From Desulfosarcina cetonica JCM 12296 (GTDB lineage Bacteria; Desulfobacterota; Desulfobacteria; Desulfobacterales; Desulfosarcinaceae), in assembly GCF_001311845.1 (NCBI RefSeq), contig NZ_BBCC01000027.1, positions 1 through 50,724 on the forward strand: DNA of 50,724 nt, in the 5' to 3' direction. Shown in pieces: positions 20,577-32,130 of the stretch. Made by a program: the position numbers and the translations under genes. The notes beneath the pieces were generated by a model. The model did no database searches. It was not told the origin of the DNA and was given only the letters and a program-made list of their open reading frames with translations. The first letter of the stretch is position 1. Each line of letters starts with the position of its first letter.

Positions 20577-20700
20577 ACGGATTCGTAAAAAGCCCGATAT
20601 CGGCGTTACGCTTCATCCCTCGTCACTGCGGAGTACGCAAAAGTACGCTTCATTCCTCGGGATTCGCAAGCCTTGATCTCGGGCTTTTTACGAATCCGTC
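20577..20700. repeat. palindromic interspersed repeat, copy 2
   Basis: 124-bp imperfect palindrome with perfect outer arms GATTCGTAAAAAGCCCGA / TCGGGCTTTTTACGAATC. It sits between the 3' ends of the FAH gene (plus) and serA (minus). Very similar to copy 1 in the inner arms (ATCCC/GGGAT). Confidence 0.93.
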
Positions 20701-20744
20701 TGAAATGCAACTTTTTACGAGTCTATCAGGTTTAAGAGCCTGAG

Positions 20745-20773
20745 AAAGGGCGGGGAAATCCCGCCCTTTTTTT
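20745..20773 (+). terminator. rho-independent terminator after the pfaA-FAH operon
   Basis: Strong hairpin AAAGGGCGGG - GAAAT loop - CCCGCCCTTT running into a T7 tract on the plus strand. It ends the FAH transcript; on the minus strand it lies just past the serA stop, where its T-run is weaker. Confidence 0.88.
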
Positions 20774-20780
20774 GTGACGA

Positions 20781-22363
20781 CTACAATTCCAATGGCGTTA
20801 CGGAGTTGACCATGTTCGCCGAACGCAGGGTGTCGAGCACCTCGGGCGGGACCGGGGTGTCGGTTTGCAGGAAAATGATGTTGTGATCACCATCCTTGTC
20901 CTGCCCCACTTGCATGCGGCCGATGTTGATGTTGTGCTTGCCCAGGGTGGTGCCAATCCCACCGATGGCACCCGGTCGGTCCTGATTGAAGATCAATAAA
21001 ATATGGCCCTCGGGAACCAGTTCCAGGCGGAAATCATTGATTTTGACCACCTTCAGATCGCTGCGACCGATAATCGTTCCGGCCACCAGGTTCTCACCGG
21101 CATCGGTGTTCACGCGCAACGTGATCAAATGGGTGTAATCCTCGGCTTCCGGGATGGTGGACTCGGTGACTTTAATTCCCATCTCGCGGGCAACGCTGGG
21201 GGCGTTGACGAAATTGACCGCGTCCTTGACCATGGGGGTCAGCAATCCCTTCAGAACCGCCGTCGAGACCGGCGCCATATCCATTCCCTTGAAATCACCG
21301 GTATATTCAATAGTCACCGCTTTGACCGGGCCGCTGGCCAATTGGGCCTGCAGGCAGCCCATGCGATCGCCCACCTGCATATAGGGGCCGATTTTCTTCA
21401 GAAGGTCGCCAGCCACCGAGGGGACATTCACCGCATTGACGACCGTACCGTCGATCAGATAGTCGATGATCTGGTGGGCAACGGCAACGGCCACGTTGGT
21501 TTGGGCCTCCCGGGTTGATGCGCCCAGGTGGGGGGTACAGATCAAACGATCCATTTCGACCAGGCGACACTCGCCCGGCGGTTCGGTTTCAAAGACGTCC
21601 AGGGCCGCGCCGGCCACCTTTCCCGATTGAATGGCTGCTTGCAGATCATCTTCATCCACAATGCCCCCCCGGGCGCAATTGACGATCATCACGCCATCCT
21701 TCATTTTATCAAAGGCCGCCTTATTCAATAGGCCGGTGGTTTCCTTCAGCTTGGGCACATGAACGGTGATATAATCGGCGCGCGCATAGAGTTCATCCAG
21801 GGTGACGCTTTCAAAACCGGATTTCTCGATCTGTTCCGGCGTGACGAATGGATCGTAAACCACCACTTGCATGCGCAATCCCTTGGCCCGGTCGGCAACG
21901 ATGGAGCCAATTTTGCCGAACCCCACCACACCCAGGATTTTGTTGTATACTTCCCGCCCCTGCAGTTTTTTCTTGTCCCAGCGGCCGGCTTTCAGGGACA
22001 GGGTGCCCTGGGGGATGTTGCGCGTAAGGGCCATCATCATGGCGATGGCATGTTCGGCCGTGGTTACCACATTGCCGGTGGGGGTATTCATGACCACCAC
22101 CCCGCGTTTGGTGGCGGCAGGGATATCCACGTTATCCAAGCCGATCCCGGCACGTCCGACCACTTTCAGTTTCTTGCCGGCCGCCAGTATCTCCTCGGTC
22201 ACCTTGGTGGCACTGCGAATCACCAAGCATCGTAATCGCCGATAATCGCCTTCAGCTCCTGGGGAGCCAAGCCTGTCTTGACCTCAACGTCAATGCCCGC
22301 CTGATCGCGGAAGATCTGAATCCCGGCATCACCGAGGGCATCGCTGACCAACACCTTGAACAT
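20781..22363 (-). CDS. serA: D-3-phosphoglycerate dehydrogenase (frameshifted)
   Basis: First enzyme of serine synthesis, oxidising 3-phosphoglycerate with NAD. Repaired length about 527 residues, the long form with substrate and nucleotide domains, an intervening ASB-like domain and a C-terminal ACT domain (about 455-527, ILLIFNQDRPGAIGGIGTTL). NAD motif GVVGFGKIGSIVA near 145, catalytic Arg in NCARGGIVDE and His in CTPHLGAST. Start ATG 22363 has a GGAGG ribosome site. The frame breaks at AA 22225-22226: as given the first 46 codons end in a stop (DYDAW), and one more T restores DYDALVIRSATKVTEE. Confidence 0.93.
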
Positions 22364-22570
22364 CTGTTTCTCCTCCTTCCCATCCACGGGTTCGCTATTT
22401 TGGGTCGATCGTCCCGAACCCGGTATTCTTCATTGATTTTCGATGGAAAGTCAAGCCGCAAGGCTGAAAATGCGTATTTCATCAAATCTGATTTTATTTT
22501 TGTTTACCGATCGTTATGGATTGTTTTGGGTACAAACAGGAAGTCCTTGGCCCCGGAATTGACGATTTCA

Positions 22571-23987
22571 TCAATTTGACGACGAATCCGGGGAGGCATC
22601 GCCGCGGAAAAGCGTGAGCAGCCAGCCCACGGCAACCCAGGCGGCACCCGCCAGCATGGCATCATGAAAGGCTTGCAGGAATGCCGGTTTCAACATCGGC
22701 GTATACAAAGTCGCATTGGCGCCGTGGCTGAGGCGGCTGAAGGCATGGCTGAAAATCCCGCCTGAGAGCGCCACACCGATAACCATGCCGAAATTCCGTG
22801 CCGCGGCGATCGTGCCCGACGCGATTCCCCTTTTTTGCGCACTGACCGATCCCATGGCCGATGCATTGTAAGCCGGCAAAAAATGGCCACACCGGCACCG
22901 GCAAGGCACAGACGCCAAATCTCCGGTAAAAGTCCGGTGGAGGGGAAAAGGTCGGTGAAGGTGATCAATGCCGTGGTCAGCATGCCCATGCCGGCAAAGC
23001 AGAGCACCCGGGATCCGATCCGATCGGACAGCCATCCGGACAACGGACTCAAAAAGAAAAGGAACACGAACGGCACCATCATCAGGTAACCGGCGGCCTG
23101 GGCGCTGAGTCCGGCCGGTCGCATCAGGTAAAAGGGCATGAGAAACATAATGCTGAAGAGGCCTGAAAAAAGGATCACCGCACAGATGACGGATAGGATG
23201 AAAAAGCGGTTTTTTAAAATCCCGCCATCAATGATCGGATAGGAACACTTGCGTTCCGCCCGAACCAAAAGAAGCAATCCGGCAATGGCCGCAACCGCCA
23301 GGGCAAGCATGCGATAGGAACTGAGCGGCCACTTGTTCACATGCAGCATCCACGCCATCCAGCTGAACAGGAAAACCACCAGAAAAGCGGCGCCGAATCC
23401 GTCAAAAGGCTCTCCGGTGGCCACGTCGCAGCCGTACGATGAAGAATTCGGCGGGCGGCGAAGACCGCAACGATACCGATGGGAATGTTCAGCAAGAAAA
23501 TGAACCGCCAAGAAAGATGGGCCAGAATCAGTCCGCCGAGTGCCGGTCCGGCCGTCAGGCCGCTGGCCACGACGGTCGCCACCAATCCGAGGGCCTGCCC
23601 CCGTTCCCTGACCGGAAAGGTATCCACCACCAGAGCCGGTGAACAGGCCATGATCATTGCCGCGCCAAGTCCCTGGAACGAACGGGCCAGAACCAACTGC
23701 CAGGCCTGCCCGGCAGCGGCGCAGAACATCGAGCCCAAGGTGAATCCGATGAATCCGTAACAATAGACCCAGCGCCGGCCCTTGATGTCGGAAAGGCGAC
23801 CGCACGCCAGCAGGGTGGAAGAGATGGTCAACAGATAAATGACCACGATCCATTGGATGGTTTCAAAGGGGGCGTGGAGCTCTTCCATGATGACCGGCAG
23901 GGCAATATTGACGATGCTGCTGTCCATGGTGGTCATGAAGACACCGGTGGCGACCAGCATGAAGGAAATCCATTTGTTGTTGTTCAT
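22571..23987 (-). CDS. DHA2-family (EmrB/QacA) MFS exporter (two frameshifts)
   Basis: Proton-driven drug/solute exporter of the 14-helix DHA2 family, about 472 residues after repair. Motif A region LACGRLSDIKGRRWVY lies near residue 62; the DHA2 hallmark GLTAGPALGGLILAHLSWR lies near 143. The frame breaks near 23424-23427 (joins the ILHRTAA region to GEPFDGFGAAFLVV) and in the A-run 22878-22883 (one more T joins AGAGVAIF to LPAYNASAMGSVS). Hydrophobic helices continue across both joins. No neighbouring regulator or membrane-fusion protein suggests the substrate. Confidence 0.85.
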
Positions 23988-24012
23988 TGCGCGCGCATTC
24001 TCGGTTTCTTTT

Positions 24013-24048
24013 GACGGCTTCGGAAAAAACCCAATCTCGGCGTTATCC
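24013..24048. repeat. degenerate remnant of the palindromic repeat left arm
   Basis: GACGGCTTCGGAAAAAACCC followed by AATCTCGGCGTTATCC matches the left third of the 124-bp repeat with several mismatches; the central part and right arm are missing. It lies upstream of the exporter start. Confidence 0.5.
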
Positions 24049-24174
24049 TAAGGTGGACACTTAATAGATGGGCACTCAATACCATGTGACCAGGATTGAA
24101 AAAAAGCGGATTTTATGAAAGAGATGCATGTTCTTCATCAAACTATCGCAAACCATTAGGGGAGCCCTCTTCCG

Positions 24175-25304
24175 ATGATCACCGAGCATAACGTTCATTT
24201 TGGGAATGCCGCCAATATGAAGGCCTTGGCTGACGCAAGCGTTCATCTGATTGTCACCTCTCCCCCTACCCGATGATCGAGATGTGGGATTCCCTGTTTC
24301 GCCAAAATTCCGCCGTCGACAAGGCCATGAAAGCCGCCGATGGCCCAAGGGCCTTCGAACGGATGCACCGCCAACTGGACAAGGTATGGGCGGAGATCAA
24401 GCGCGTCCTGATCCCCGGCGGTATTGCCTGCATCAACATCGGTGACGCCACCCGCACCCTTAAGGATGAATTCGCGCTTTATTCCAATCACAGCCGTATT
24501 CTCAACCAGATGCTCGGAATCGGCTTTACCAATCTCCCCAACATTCTGTGGCGCAAACAAACCAATGCCCCCAACAAATTCATGGGTTCGGGCATGATGC
24601 CCCCCGGTGCCTATGTGACGCTCGAGCATGAATATATTCTGATCTTCCGCAAAGGCGGCAAACGGCCGTTCCTCAAGCCCAGTGAGAAGGTCAACCGACG
24701 GCAGAGTGCCTTTTTCTGGGAAGAGCGCAACCATTGGTTTTCGGATGTCTGGATGGATCTGAAGGGCACGCGGCAGAAAACCGGGGACAAGCAACTGCGG
24801 GCACGCAGCGGCGCATATCCCTTTGAGCTGGCCTACCGTTTGATCAGCATGTTTTCGGTGATGAACGATACGGTGCTCGACCCTTTCCTCGGCACCGGGA
24901 CCACCATCATGGCTGCCATGGTGGCCGGTCGTAACAGCGCGGGATATGAATTGGACAAGGCGTTTCAACCCCTTATCGCGGAAAGCGGCAACCAGGTCGT
25001 CAACCTGGGCCGGCAACGTATTGCTGAACGGATTAAAGATCACCAACAATTTATCCGTGATCGCCAGGCGGCCGGCAAGCCGATCAAGTACACTAATTCG
25101 GTCTACGATTTCCCGGTGATCACACGGCAGGAAACAGAGCTGATGATTCTTCTGCCCCATCAGGTTCAGGAGACCCGCAAGAACCATTTCACGGTCTCCT
25201 ATGAGACGCCGCAAGCGGCCCTTACCGACATCACCGCCCCCGCGGTAACATCACCACCCGCCGAACAGCCTGAAAAAAGCGGCCAGCTCAATCTTTTCGA
25301 TTAA
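24175..25304 (+). CDS. orphan beta-class DNA (N4-C/N6-A) methyltransferase (frameshifted)
   Basis: S-adenosylmethionine-dependent amino-methyltransferase acting on DNA, about 376 residues after repair. Motif order is beta class: catalytic TSPPYP (motif IV, about 28-34) near the N-terminus, then the target-recognition region, then VLDPFLGTGTTIMAA (motif I) near 240. The frame breaks in the C-run 24262-24266: as given translation stops after SPPTR, and one more C restores SPPYPMIEMWDSLF. ATG 24175 follows an AGGGGAG ribosome site. No restriction endonuclease or specificity gene lies next to it, so it looks like a solitary methylase. TSPPY suggests N4-cytosine or N6-adenine methylation, but sequence alone does not decide. 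Confidence 0.85.
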
Positions 25305-25314
25305 GGCGTCTTCT

Positions 25315-25581
25315 CTATAGCTTGCCATTGAGCCGGTAAATGAAGGCCAGGACTTCGGCAACCGCGCGGTAAAGTTCGGCCGGGATTTGCGCTTCCAGTT
25401 CCAGGGCTTCCAAGACGTTTGCCAGGTTGCGGTCCTCATACAAGGGAACGTCGTTTTGCTGGGCCAGCGCGATGATCTGCTCGGCAATAAACCCCTTGCC
25501 TTTGGCAACCACCCGGGGCGCCATGCTTTTGGCCTGATCATAATGCAGGGCCGCCGCCTTTCGAATATGCCGGTCGTTCAT
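25315..25581 (-). CDS. FlhB C-terminal-domain homologue (EscU/YscU/HrcU family)
   Basis: An 88-residue stand-alone homologue of the cytoplasmic domain of the flagellar export switch FlhB. It begins just after where the NPTH autocleavage site would be (AAALHYDQAKSMAPRVVAKG) and carries the family core AEQIIALAQQNDVPLYED and IPAELYRAVAEVLAFIYRL. Transmembrane helices and NPTH are absent. Its start overlaps the stop of the FliK-like gene by 4 nt, so the pair is coupled. Such solitary FlhB-like proteins can influence export-substrate switching; that role is inferred. Confidence 0.88.
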   Translation of the reverse strand: MNDRHIRKAAALHYDQAKSMAPRVVAKGKGFIAEQIIALAQQNDVPLYEDRNLANVLEALELEAQIPAELYRAVAEVLAFIYRLNGKL

Positions 25582-27085
25582 GCGTTGACATCCAATTGCC
25601 GACGGACGGCGGGAAGCAGATCCTCGCCGTCAAATGCGTCGATTTTCTTCTCGCTGACCACCACGCTGACGGCAACGGTGTTGAAGGTGTCATGGAGCAT
25701 CGTCTTGATTTGGTGATGCACGGCTTCAATGGTCGATTTGACATCGGCGTCTTTTACAAAAAAGGTAATGTTCAGATCCTTTCCCACCATCCACAAGTCG
25801 CTGCGCAGGGTTCCCAAGCGATCCATTTCCAGAAGCAGGGATACCCTGGGCGGTTTGGCTTCTTCATCTTTGTTTTTTTTCGCGTAATAGACTTTCAAGC
25901 GCGCATTCTGCTTTGGATCGGCCAAATGGAGCAGGTGCGAGAATGCCTGGAAGACATCCGCCGAGGCCGGCCTCTCGGTAGCGGCCTGCTGTTGCTGCTC
26001 GATGTTGGTCAGGGTCCGATCGACCACGCTCCGCAGGGTTTCAAGCATCGCCCGATCCGGGTTCTGTGTTTTTTCGGTCTGGGCTTCAAGAAACTGCTTT
26101 AACACCAAAAGGTTCGGCTTGAGATCGGTATCGATCAAGGCGCGTACCGCCGGATGATCGGCGAGCTGGCTCGCCATGGTCGCCGGTGCGCCATCCGGCG
26201 GGCCGGGTTGCAGGCTGCGGACAACCGATTCAAGTTTTTTTTCAAAGTAAATACCGGAGTTTTCGATGAAACTCCTGACCTTTTGCATGAGGCTTTCAAG
26301 GTTATCACCCGGTGATACCGGACTCAAGATTTGCTGCAGGTTGACCAAGGCAGTCTGGACAGGTGCGGTCTGGACAGCCCCGGAAACATTTGCCCCTTCT
26401 GATGGCAAGGACGGGGGTGTTTGCTGGATGTTTTTCCCCAGGCTTTCGATCGCCTGGCGCAGCCCGTCCATTTCTTTTTCCGTGGGCAATACAGCCCTAC
26501 CTGCGGATGCAGGTGCACCGGCCGACATGGACGGAATCGCGGGTGTCTGTGAGGTGTCGACATTCAAAAAGAGCCCTTGATCGTTCTGAATGACGTTGAG
26601 CATCAGGGTCTGGCCCTGATGAACCGGGATGTCAACCTTGGCAAACGCTTGAATCCACCGAAATCCAAAAGCATTTGCCCGTCTTTTTCAAAGCCGGTAA
26701 CCCGCGCCTGCAAAGTTGTTCCCGGGCTCAGGGCACTCATTGACAGCGAAGCGGCGGATTTGGCGGAAACCATCTCGAAAGGATCGATGGCCAATGGACC
26801 CGAGGAGGGATTGTTTTGGGTTTGTCCATCGGTTGGCATCATGAACAACCGCAGGCCCTGTCCGGCCGATTCCACCCCCACTTGAATTTCCTGGCCGGCG
26901 GATACCGGTAGCGGCAAGCGTGCATAGGCGCTAAATCGTCCAAAGGCGATCAATGCATCACGGCCGTTTTGCACCTCCAGAACCTGGGCGGAAAAACGAT
27001 CGCCGGCCCGCAAGATCGCCTGGCGTTCGTCGGCCGAAGCGGATTCGCGGGAAGGCAGTGGCAAAGGAAGGGTTGATATCTCCAT
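25578..27085 (-). CDS. fliK: FliK-like flagellar hook-length control protein (frameshifted)
   Basis: About 502 residues after repair. The N-terminal part has beta-rich OB-like segments (QARVTGFEKDGQMLLDFGG; VDIPVHQGQTLMLNV), the middle is Gln/Pro/Ser-rich and helical, and the C-terminus (about 380-500) is the conserved FliK core (LLLEMDRLGTLRSDLWMVGK). FliK measures hook length and signals FlhB to switch export specificity, matching its coupled FlhB-like neighbour. The frame breaks at AA 26652-26653: one more T turns GGFKRLPRL into GGFQAFAKVDIPV and joins what would appear as two genes. No other flagellar genes are in the window. Confidence 0.8.
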
Positions 27086-27100
27086 GATGGGTGCTTTCGA

Positions 27101-30100
27101 TCAGCCGATACGGGCCCGATAAACGGTGATGGTTTGCATTTCCACAACTATATCGAACCGTGTCCGCAAGAACTCAAGATAGGGGCTGGTCGATGCCGGC
27201 CGCTGGTTGATGCTTTTTACCGAAATTCGCGATAGCGGCTCAATGCGGCGCCCCAGCAGATGATCGAAAAGCCCAAAACAATCCATCAAGCGCGGATGGT
27301 CGGGTGGCAGATGAATCGTCAGTTCCATTCCCTGCCGCCGGGAGACCATGGCCAACCGGCTGCCCCAATAAACCAGATGGGTTCCGGCAACGCGTTGGGG
27401 CAAGGGATCGGCAAGGTCATGGATTCCCAGACCACATAAGGATGCCGGATCCTGGGCATTGATCCAAAAGACGGTCTCTTCCGGTAATGGCTGGCGCAAT
27501 AATCGCCACATGGGCTGGGAAACAAACTGGATCCCCTCAATACCACTGAAAAAACAGCCCCCAACGATCTCTCCGGCCAGTTCCATCAGCCGTAGGGTTT
27601 GGAAAACCGCTGCCCACTGAAAGGCGAGTGATTCCCTGGCCAGCAATTGACGAAAAAGAATGCCGTAACGGCCTAAAAGCAAGCGCGCCCGGTCTTTGAT
27701 CAGCTCCTGCGTCTCCATGGCGCCATCGGGAGGAGAGGGAAATGGAATCAAATGCCAGTTCCCAATGGCACGGATCATTCGTGCCGGCCCCGGTCGACGT
27801 CGATGCCTGCGGGATCCGGTTTGCCGGGCCGCAACAGGCGAGGAAGGTGCCATGGTCGCAGTTGCCTGCCCCGAATTTTTTCTCTGATAAAGGATGCGTC
27901 TCAGGGCCATCAGGGTGTCATTGGTCACCCGGCCCTGCCACACGGCATCCCACAATTCCGCCAGAACCGTTTGGGCCGGCCGGGGCGGATCGCCCAACAA
28001 AGCGACCAATGAGTAGCGTCCCGATGGATCGGGAAACAGGTCTTGGCCGGGACCATGTCCCTCTACTTGGACTGTCGTCGTATCATCTGCGATCAAATCA
28101 AGGTCCGCTTCGTTGCAGAAGGTGATTTGCCGTCCATCGGCCCCGATCCACATCATTTCCGAGGATTGGATCAACAAATCCATTTCCCGGGGATCAAAGG
28201 GCGTCAGACGCGCCGGCAGGACCTCCGTCTCCCACAAGCGGGCAGGAAGAAACAAGCCGGTCAGACGATCCAGGCATTCGGATAACGCGTCGGGTGAAGA
28301 AGGCTTGTGAGGTGCAGTCAGCCCTTGAAAATGGGCCAGGGTTAAAGCGAGCCGCTGGGCCGGCAGGGTTTCAATGGCGTTCATCCGTTGGCGCCGGGCC
28401 ATGCGCAGCAGGATATCGAAGTTATCGGCATCGCACACCCGCGACCCGTTTTGCCCGTCAATGACCACATCGACAACCAAGGCCCGCCGGTCGGTGAGAT
28501 CGGCCAGCAGATCCGAAAGTGTTGATGCGTCCATGCTCAGAGACCGGCAAATCCATTTTTCATCCACCGGGCCATAATAGCGCAGCCACTGCCCCAGTAC
28601 CTCGGCGTTATCCAGGGCGGCGGATACATCGTCATGATCGGACGCAGATTGCGGTCGCCCTTTCAAATCCATCCACAAAACGGTATCGACGTCATCGTAG
28701 AGCGCATGATGGATACCGTTGGCCATCTCTCTGGCGAGAACCAGATCACCGGTCGGTCCGCTATCTTGACATGGCCTGAAGCGGATCAGCTTTTCTTCGA
28801 TGGGCATCAGCAGATCATCTTCAAGCAGCCCGCTATCGGCGGCACAATGGCTTAGCAAGCGCTGCCACTCCGTTAACGGGATCATGAGGCGCTCTTGCAC
28901 CCAGGCCAATAGTTCCAGGGGAGTATCCGGTGCGTAGCCGGCGGCCAGACGCTGCCGTTTCTCTTCAAAAATCGCCACCACCGAGGCATCCAATGCCGGC
29001 CGATATGTCGGGCTGCCGGCCAGTTGGTTGATAAGCTCCCGGGAAAGATCGCTTTGCACCCGCCCTTGTTGCCGGTCGTCGGCATACATCCACTGATTGA
29101 TCGGCCGCCACGAACCGGATCGGGCCATGGGGCTCGGGAAACGGGTATGCACCTGGGATACACTGATGCGGCCGGTTTCCATTTCGTGCAACAGACCGGA
29201 TAGGGCCGGCAGATCGAAATCGTCCCGCAAGCAGGATCGCCAAGCCTCCAACAGAATCGGGAAGTCCGTGAAACGGCCCACGGCTTCCAGCAGGCGTTGT
29301 GATTGTTGCCGGCTGAGCCACAGGGGCATTCGCTGGTTGATTTTTTGGCGGGGCAACAACAGTGCCCGCGCGGCGCACTCACGAAAACGGGCGCCAAAAC
29401 GGCCGGAGGCTCAAGGGATGCTTTGATCAAGGCATCCATGTCGGCAGCCGGCACCAGCTCCATGATCGGATCGGCGACGCTTGCCTTGGCGATGAAAAGG
29501 TAAATGGCGTCATTGGTGGGAAAAAGGGTGGGCCGCTGTAGGTAGCGTTTTTCCCAGACCGTGGCCAACGCCAGTGCGAAGGGGCGGTTGACGCGCCCGC
29601 CCCAGAAGGTATGGATGACCAGTTGCCAGGATCCGGCCGGCCCATTGACTGCGGGACTGACCTCGACGACCACATGGTGACGATGGGGTAACGCACAACC
29701 CGTATGCTCGATCTGGCGCCTCAGAAAATCCGCCAAGAAAACGGCACTGGGGCTATCCAGTCCGGCCTGCCGCAACCATTCATCCACGGGTTCGCTCCGT
29801 TCCGCCCGATTCTGGATCTCTTCCAGCAGGATCCCGATTTTTTCGGCCAAATGAAAATCACGGTCCACTTCTTCAGCCCGCCAGAAGGGAGGTGCCGATG
29901 TCTTTGCGCCGGCTGGCAGCACAAAAACCGCGTTGCGGGTAATCCGCTGGATGCGCCAGTTTTGGGTGCCCAGGGTAAAAACCTGCCCCGTTCTGGCCTC
30001 CCAGACGAACTCCTCGTCCAATTCGCCAATACGTGCACCGCTCGTTTCATGGCGCAGAGCGAAATAGCCCCGGTCGGGAATCACGCCGCCGGCGGCGTAG

Positions 30101-31592
30101 ACGGCGAGCAAGGCGCCTTTTCTGGCACTGACCGTATTGCTCAGCCGGTCGATGATAACCCGGGCCGACAGCGTGGGGATGCGGGTAGTGGCGTATCTGC
30201 CGGCCAGCATCTCGATGACCAGATCAAAATGGCGACGGCTCAGACGATGAAAAGGTGCCGTGGTGCGCAGTTCGCAAAACAGACGGTCGATGTCCCACGG
30301 CGCCATCCCGATCATGGATACCAGCACCTGCGCGAGAACATCCAAGGGTGCGTCAATGAATTGCAACGGCTCCAGCTCACGTGTCAGTACCGCCTTGGCC
30401 AAGGCCGTGGCAATGATCCCATCAACGGCGTGCGTGGCGAAGAATGTGGCCCGGCTATGCTTCCCACGCCGTGCCCCGAACGTCCGATTCGCTGAATGGT
30501 CGAACTGACCGACGGAGGTGACTGAACCAGAATCACCTGATCCAGCGTACCGATATCGATTCCCAACTCGAGCGAGGCGGTGGCAATGATGGCTTTGAGT
30601 TCACCCCTTTTCAGGCGTTGCTCCACGTCCAGGCGCAGCTGCCGCGAAAGGGATCCATGGTGCGCATAGGCGATGGGTGTTTGCCGGCCGGCATTGATCA
30701 AGTAGGTCAACTTCTCACAAAGTCGCCGGGAATTGGTAAAGACCAGCGTCGAGCGACAGGCGGCAATGGATTGGCGCAGATGATCGGCCAAGTCGTTCCA
30801 CAGGTCGACATCGCCAGACTTCATCGTGACGGCCTTGGGCATTCGGATCGCAATCCTATCCCCGGCGGTTTCAGCGGACTGGCAAAGTCGGATCGGGCGT
30901 TGCACGTACACGGGATCCGAAGGATCTCCCTCAAGACGGTAGCCACTCACGAAATCGGCCACCACCTTTATCGGCTTGACCGTGGCCGACAGGGCGATGC
31001 GTTGGAACTCACCGCACAAAGGAACCAGGCGATCCACCGCCGACATCAGCAGGCTGCCGCGTTTAGTGGCCACCACGGCATGAATTTCATCCAGAATGAC
31101 CACACGGATACCTGTCAAAACGGACAGACCGCCATGAGAAGAGAGCAGCAGGTGGAGGCTTTCCGGCGTTGTAATCAGGATCTGTGGCGGTTGCCGGAGC
31201 ATTTTGCGACGTTCGTTGGCCGGGGTGTCTCCGCTACGCGTGGCCACCCGGATGTCCGGAAAGGGCACCCCCTCGGCCTCGAATAACCGGCGGATCTGCG
31301 CCAGGGGTCGAATCAGATTCTGTCTCACATCGTTATTCAGCGCCTTTAACGGGGAGATGTAAAGAATCCGGGGGCCATCGCCATCATGGCTTTCTCGGAT
31401 AAGGCGATCCAGGGCACACAAAAAGGCGGCCAGGGTTTTCCCGCTGCCGGTGGGTGCCGTCAGCAAGACATGGTCGCCATTGGCAATCCGGGGCCAAGCC
31501 GTCTTTTGGATGGGTGTGGGATCACCGATTCGCTGGTGAAACCAGCGCGTCACCAAGGGATGAAAGGCATATGGATCATCGGGTATTTGCAT
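27101..31592 (-). CDS. lhr: Lhr-type large ATP-dependent helicase (two frameshifts)
   Basis: Superfamily 2 DNA helicase of the Lhr family, about 1,497 residues after repair. Motif I APTGSGKTLAAF (about 45), motif Ia ISPLKALNNDV, motif II LDEIHAV, motif III ALSATVKP and motif VI QRIGRSGHGVG are in the N-terminal third; the winged-helix and long Lhr C-terminal domains follow. Frame breaks: about 30455 (one more A joins GVGSI to SRATFFATHAVDGIIAT) and A-run 29396-29399 (one more T joins LEPPAVF to GARFRECAARALLLPR). The length fits full-length Lhr. It precedes fliK by 15 nt; its presence in a flagellar-type operon is unexplained. DNA repair is the best-supported general role. Confidence 0.92.
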
Positions 31593-31760
31593 GAAATCGT
31601 CGTGATGTCTTCGCCGTCAGCGAGCACCTCCCTAAAAATGGATAAGACGCCCAACCGCCATTGGGCAATGGATACAGGGCATCGTTGCCGGTTTGCCTAA
31701 TGCAATCGCTTATGTTAGGTATCATGATTCGACCCGTTACCGCTATCATGAAGGATTGAC

Positions 31761-32066
31761 ATGATTTCAGGGATTCAGGAAATCCTGCTCATTCTGCTCA
31801 TCATCCTGGGACTTTTTCTGGTTCCCAGGATCACAGCCAGGCGCCGTCTGCCACAGCAAATGGCCGCAAGAAGGATTCCCGCGGCCGTGCTTTCGCGGTC
31901 ACTGCGCTTGGGCATTTTCCTGTCCCTGATCTGGCTTGCCGGATGCGCCATCGGGTTGAAGCCGTGGCAACATGATCTAACACCGTTCATCATCGTGGGG
32001 ATTGGACCCGTCGTCCTGGGATGGGGGATCAAGTGGGTTCTTGCCGGAAAGAAAAACGCGCGCTAA
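31761..32066 (+). CDS. small membrane protein
   Basis: A 101-residue protein with three predicted membrane helices (about 7-22, 48-65 and 76-96) separated by a basic loop (RITARRRLPQQMAARR) and ending in KKNAR. The basic loop and C-terminus suggest their placement on the cytoplasmic side. I do not recognise the family. It lies divergent from lhr (168-nt gap) and 64 nt before the ITCAAA-repeat gene. Confidence 0.6.
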   Translation: MISGIQEILLILLIILGLFLVPRITARRRLPQQMAARRIPAAVLSRSLRLGIFLSLIWLAGCAIGLKPWQHDLTPFIIVGIGPVVLGWGIKWVLAGKKNAR

Positions 32067-32130
32067 AGTAGCGTTTGTCTCACAAACCGTGATGAATACC
32101 GATTACCTGTGAAATTATGCGAGGTCTTTT

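Noticed and set aside
24175..25304. Restriction-modification or other defence island
   Set aside because: Only the methyltransferase is present; neighbours are an exporter and flagellar-type genes.
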